DNA of 6,326 nt from Candidatus Pacearchaeota archaeon (GTDB taxonomy: Archaea > Nanobdellota > Nanobdellia > Pacearchaeales > GW2011-AR1): positions 1-6,326 of the forward strand of contig NZCQ01000046.1 of NCBI GenBank assembly GCA_002688335.1. Reading direction: 5' to 3'. Numbering within the stretch: the stretch's first letter is position 1; each line of letters begins with the position of its first letter. A program made the translations under genes and the position numbers. The notes below the pieces were generated by a model, which saw only the letters and a list, made by a program, of their open reading frames with translations, searched no databases and was not told the origin of the DNA. This document shows positions 6,129 to 6,326 of the stretch, in pieces.

Positions 6129-6326
6129 ATGGAATTATCAAATGAATTAAGATCTCAAATTGAGAAACATCCAGAGATAGATTGGTCTATTGTTGTAAAA
6201 AAGGCTATAGAAATGAAAGAAAAAATAAAAGCACTAGAGAGCATGGAAGAAATTGCTTCGAAATCTAGATTTACTGAAGAAGATGCCAATAGAATGGGTG
6301 AGCAAGCGAAGCAAAACCGCTTAAAA
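6129..6326 (+). CDS. vapB: VapB-type antitoxin, 3' end beyond the window
   Basis: An open frame of 66 codons with no stop before the window edge; it starts MELSNELRSQIEKHPEIDWS. This resembles the small archaeal VapB antitoxins, which typically open with a short helix, then a 'HPEvnWSevvrkAIe' segment (here 14-28), a Lys/Glu-rich helix (about 29-45), and a 'LTEEDA' motif (here FTEEDANRMGEQAK at 48-61) that contacts the toxin. Known family members are about 75-85 residues long, so only some ten codons are likely missing. Antitoxins of this group neutralise VapC, a PIN-domain ribonuclease, and often repress their own operon. A vapC gene would be expected just downstream, overlapping or a few bases away, but it is outside this window. 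The identification rests on a short, low-complexity sequence, so a stand-alone hypothetical protein is possible. Confidence 0.7.
   Translation, partial: MELSNELRSQIEKHPEIDWSIVVKKAIEMKEKIKALESMEEIASKSRFTEEDANRMGEQAKQNRLK

Overview
This AT-rich window looks archaeal. It encodes three proteins of archaeal type: a KH-MBL-beta-CASP RNA endonuclease (aCPSF1/FttA), a proteasome beta subunit with a short propeptide and N-terminal threonine, and a Rad50-type SMC ATPase. The intergenic spaces carry TATA-box-like promoters instead of bacterial -35/-10 pairs. Low GC, a very compact Rad50 and a VapB-like antitoxin would suit a DPANN lineage such as Woesearchaeota or Pacearchaeota, but this placement is a guess; only the archaeal assignment is firm.

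Layout. Positions 1-84 hold nothing I can name, apart from slightly T-rich sequence just after the aCPSF1 stop on the minus strand. The minus strand from 5021 down to 85 carries rad50, then psmB, then aCPSF1, with gaps of 124 and 196 bp. These gaps are long for a tight operon and contain TATA-like boxes, so each gene may have its own promoter. The psmB-aCPSF1 gap is unusually rich in symmetric sequence: two hairpins, an imperfect inverted repeat that contains both TATA-like boxes, a 14-bp perfect palindrome, and a T6 tract just before the aCPSF1 start. From about 5050 the direction changes. A bidirectional TATA element lies between rad50 and the plus strand, followed by a doubtful 75-residue ORF, an XRE-like helix-turn-helix protein of unknown function (5346-6002), and a VapB-type antitoxin that runs off the right edge.

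How the genes fit together. The minus-strand genes are housekeeping: DNA break repair (Rad50), protein degradation (20S proteasome core) and transcription termination/RNA 3'-end formation (aCPSF1). Neighbouring psmB and aCPSF1 genes are a recurring archaeal arrangement. The plus-strand side looks like accessory DNA, with a regulator-like gene and an antitoxin whose VapC toxin partner would lie just outside the window. I see no CRISPR array, rRNA, tRNA, insertion sequence or clear mobile element. No wholly new system is evident. The best candidates for something undescribed are the structured aCPSF1 leader and the HTH protein with an unassigned C-terminal region.
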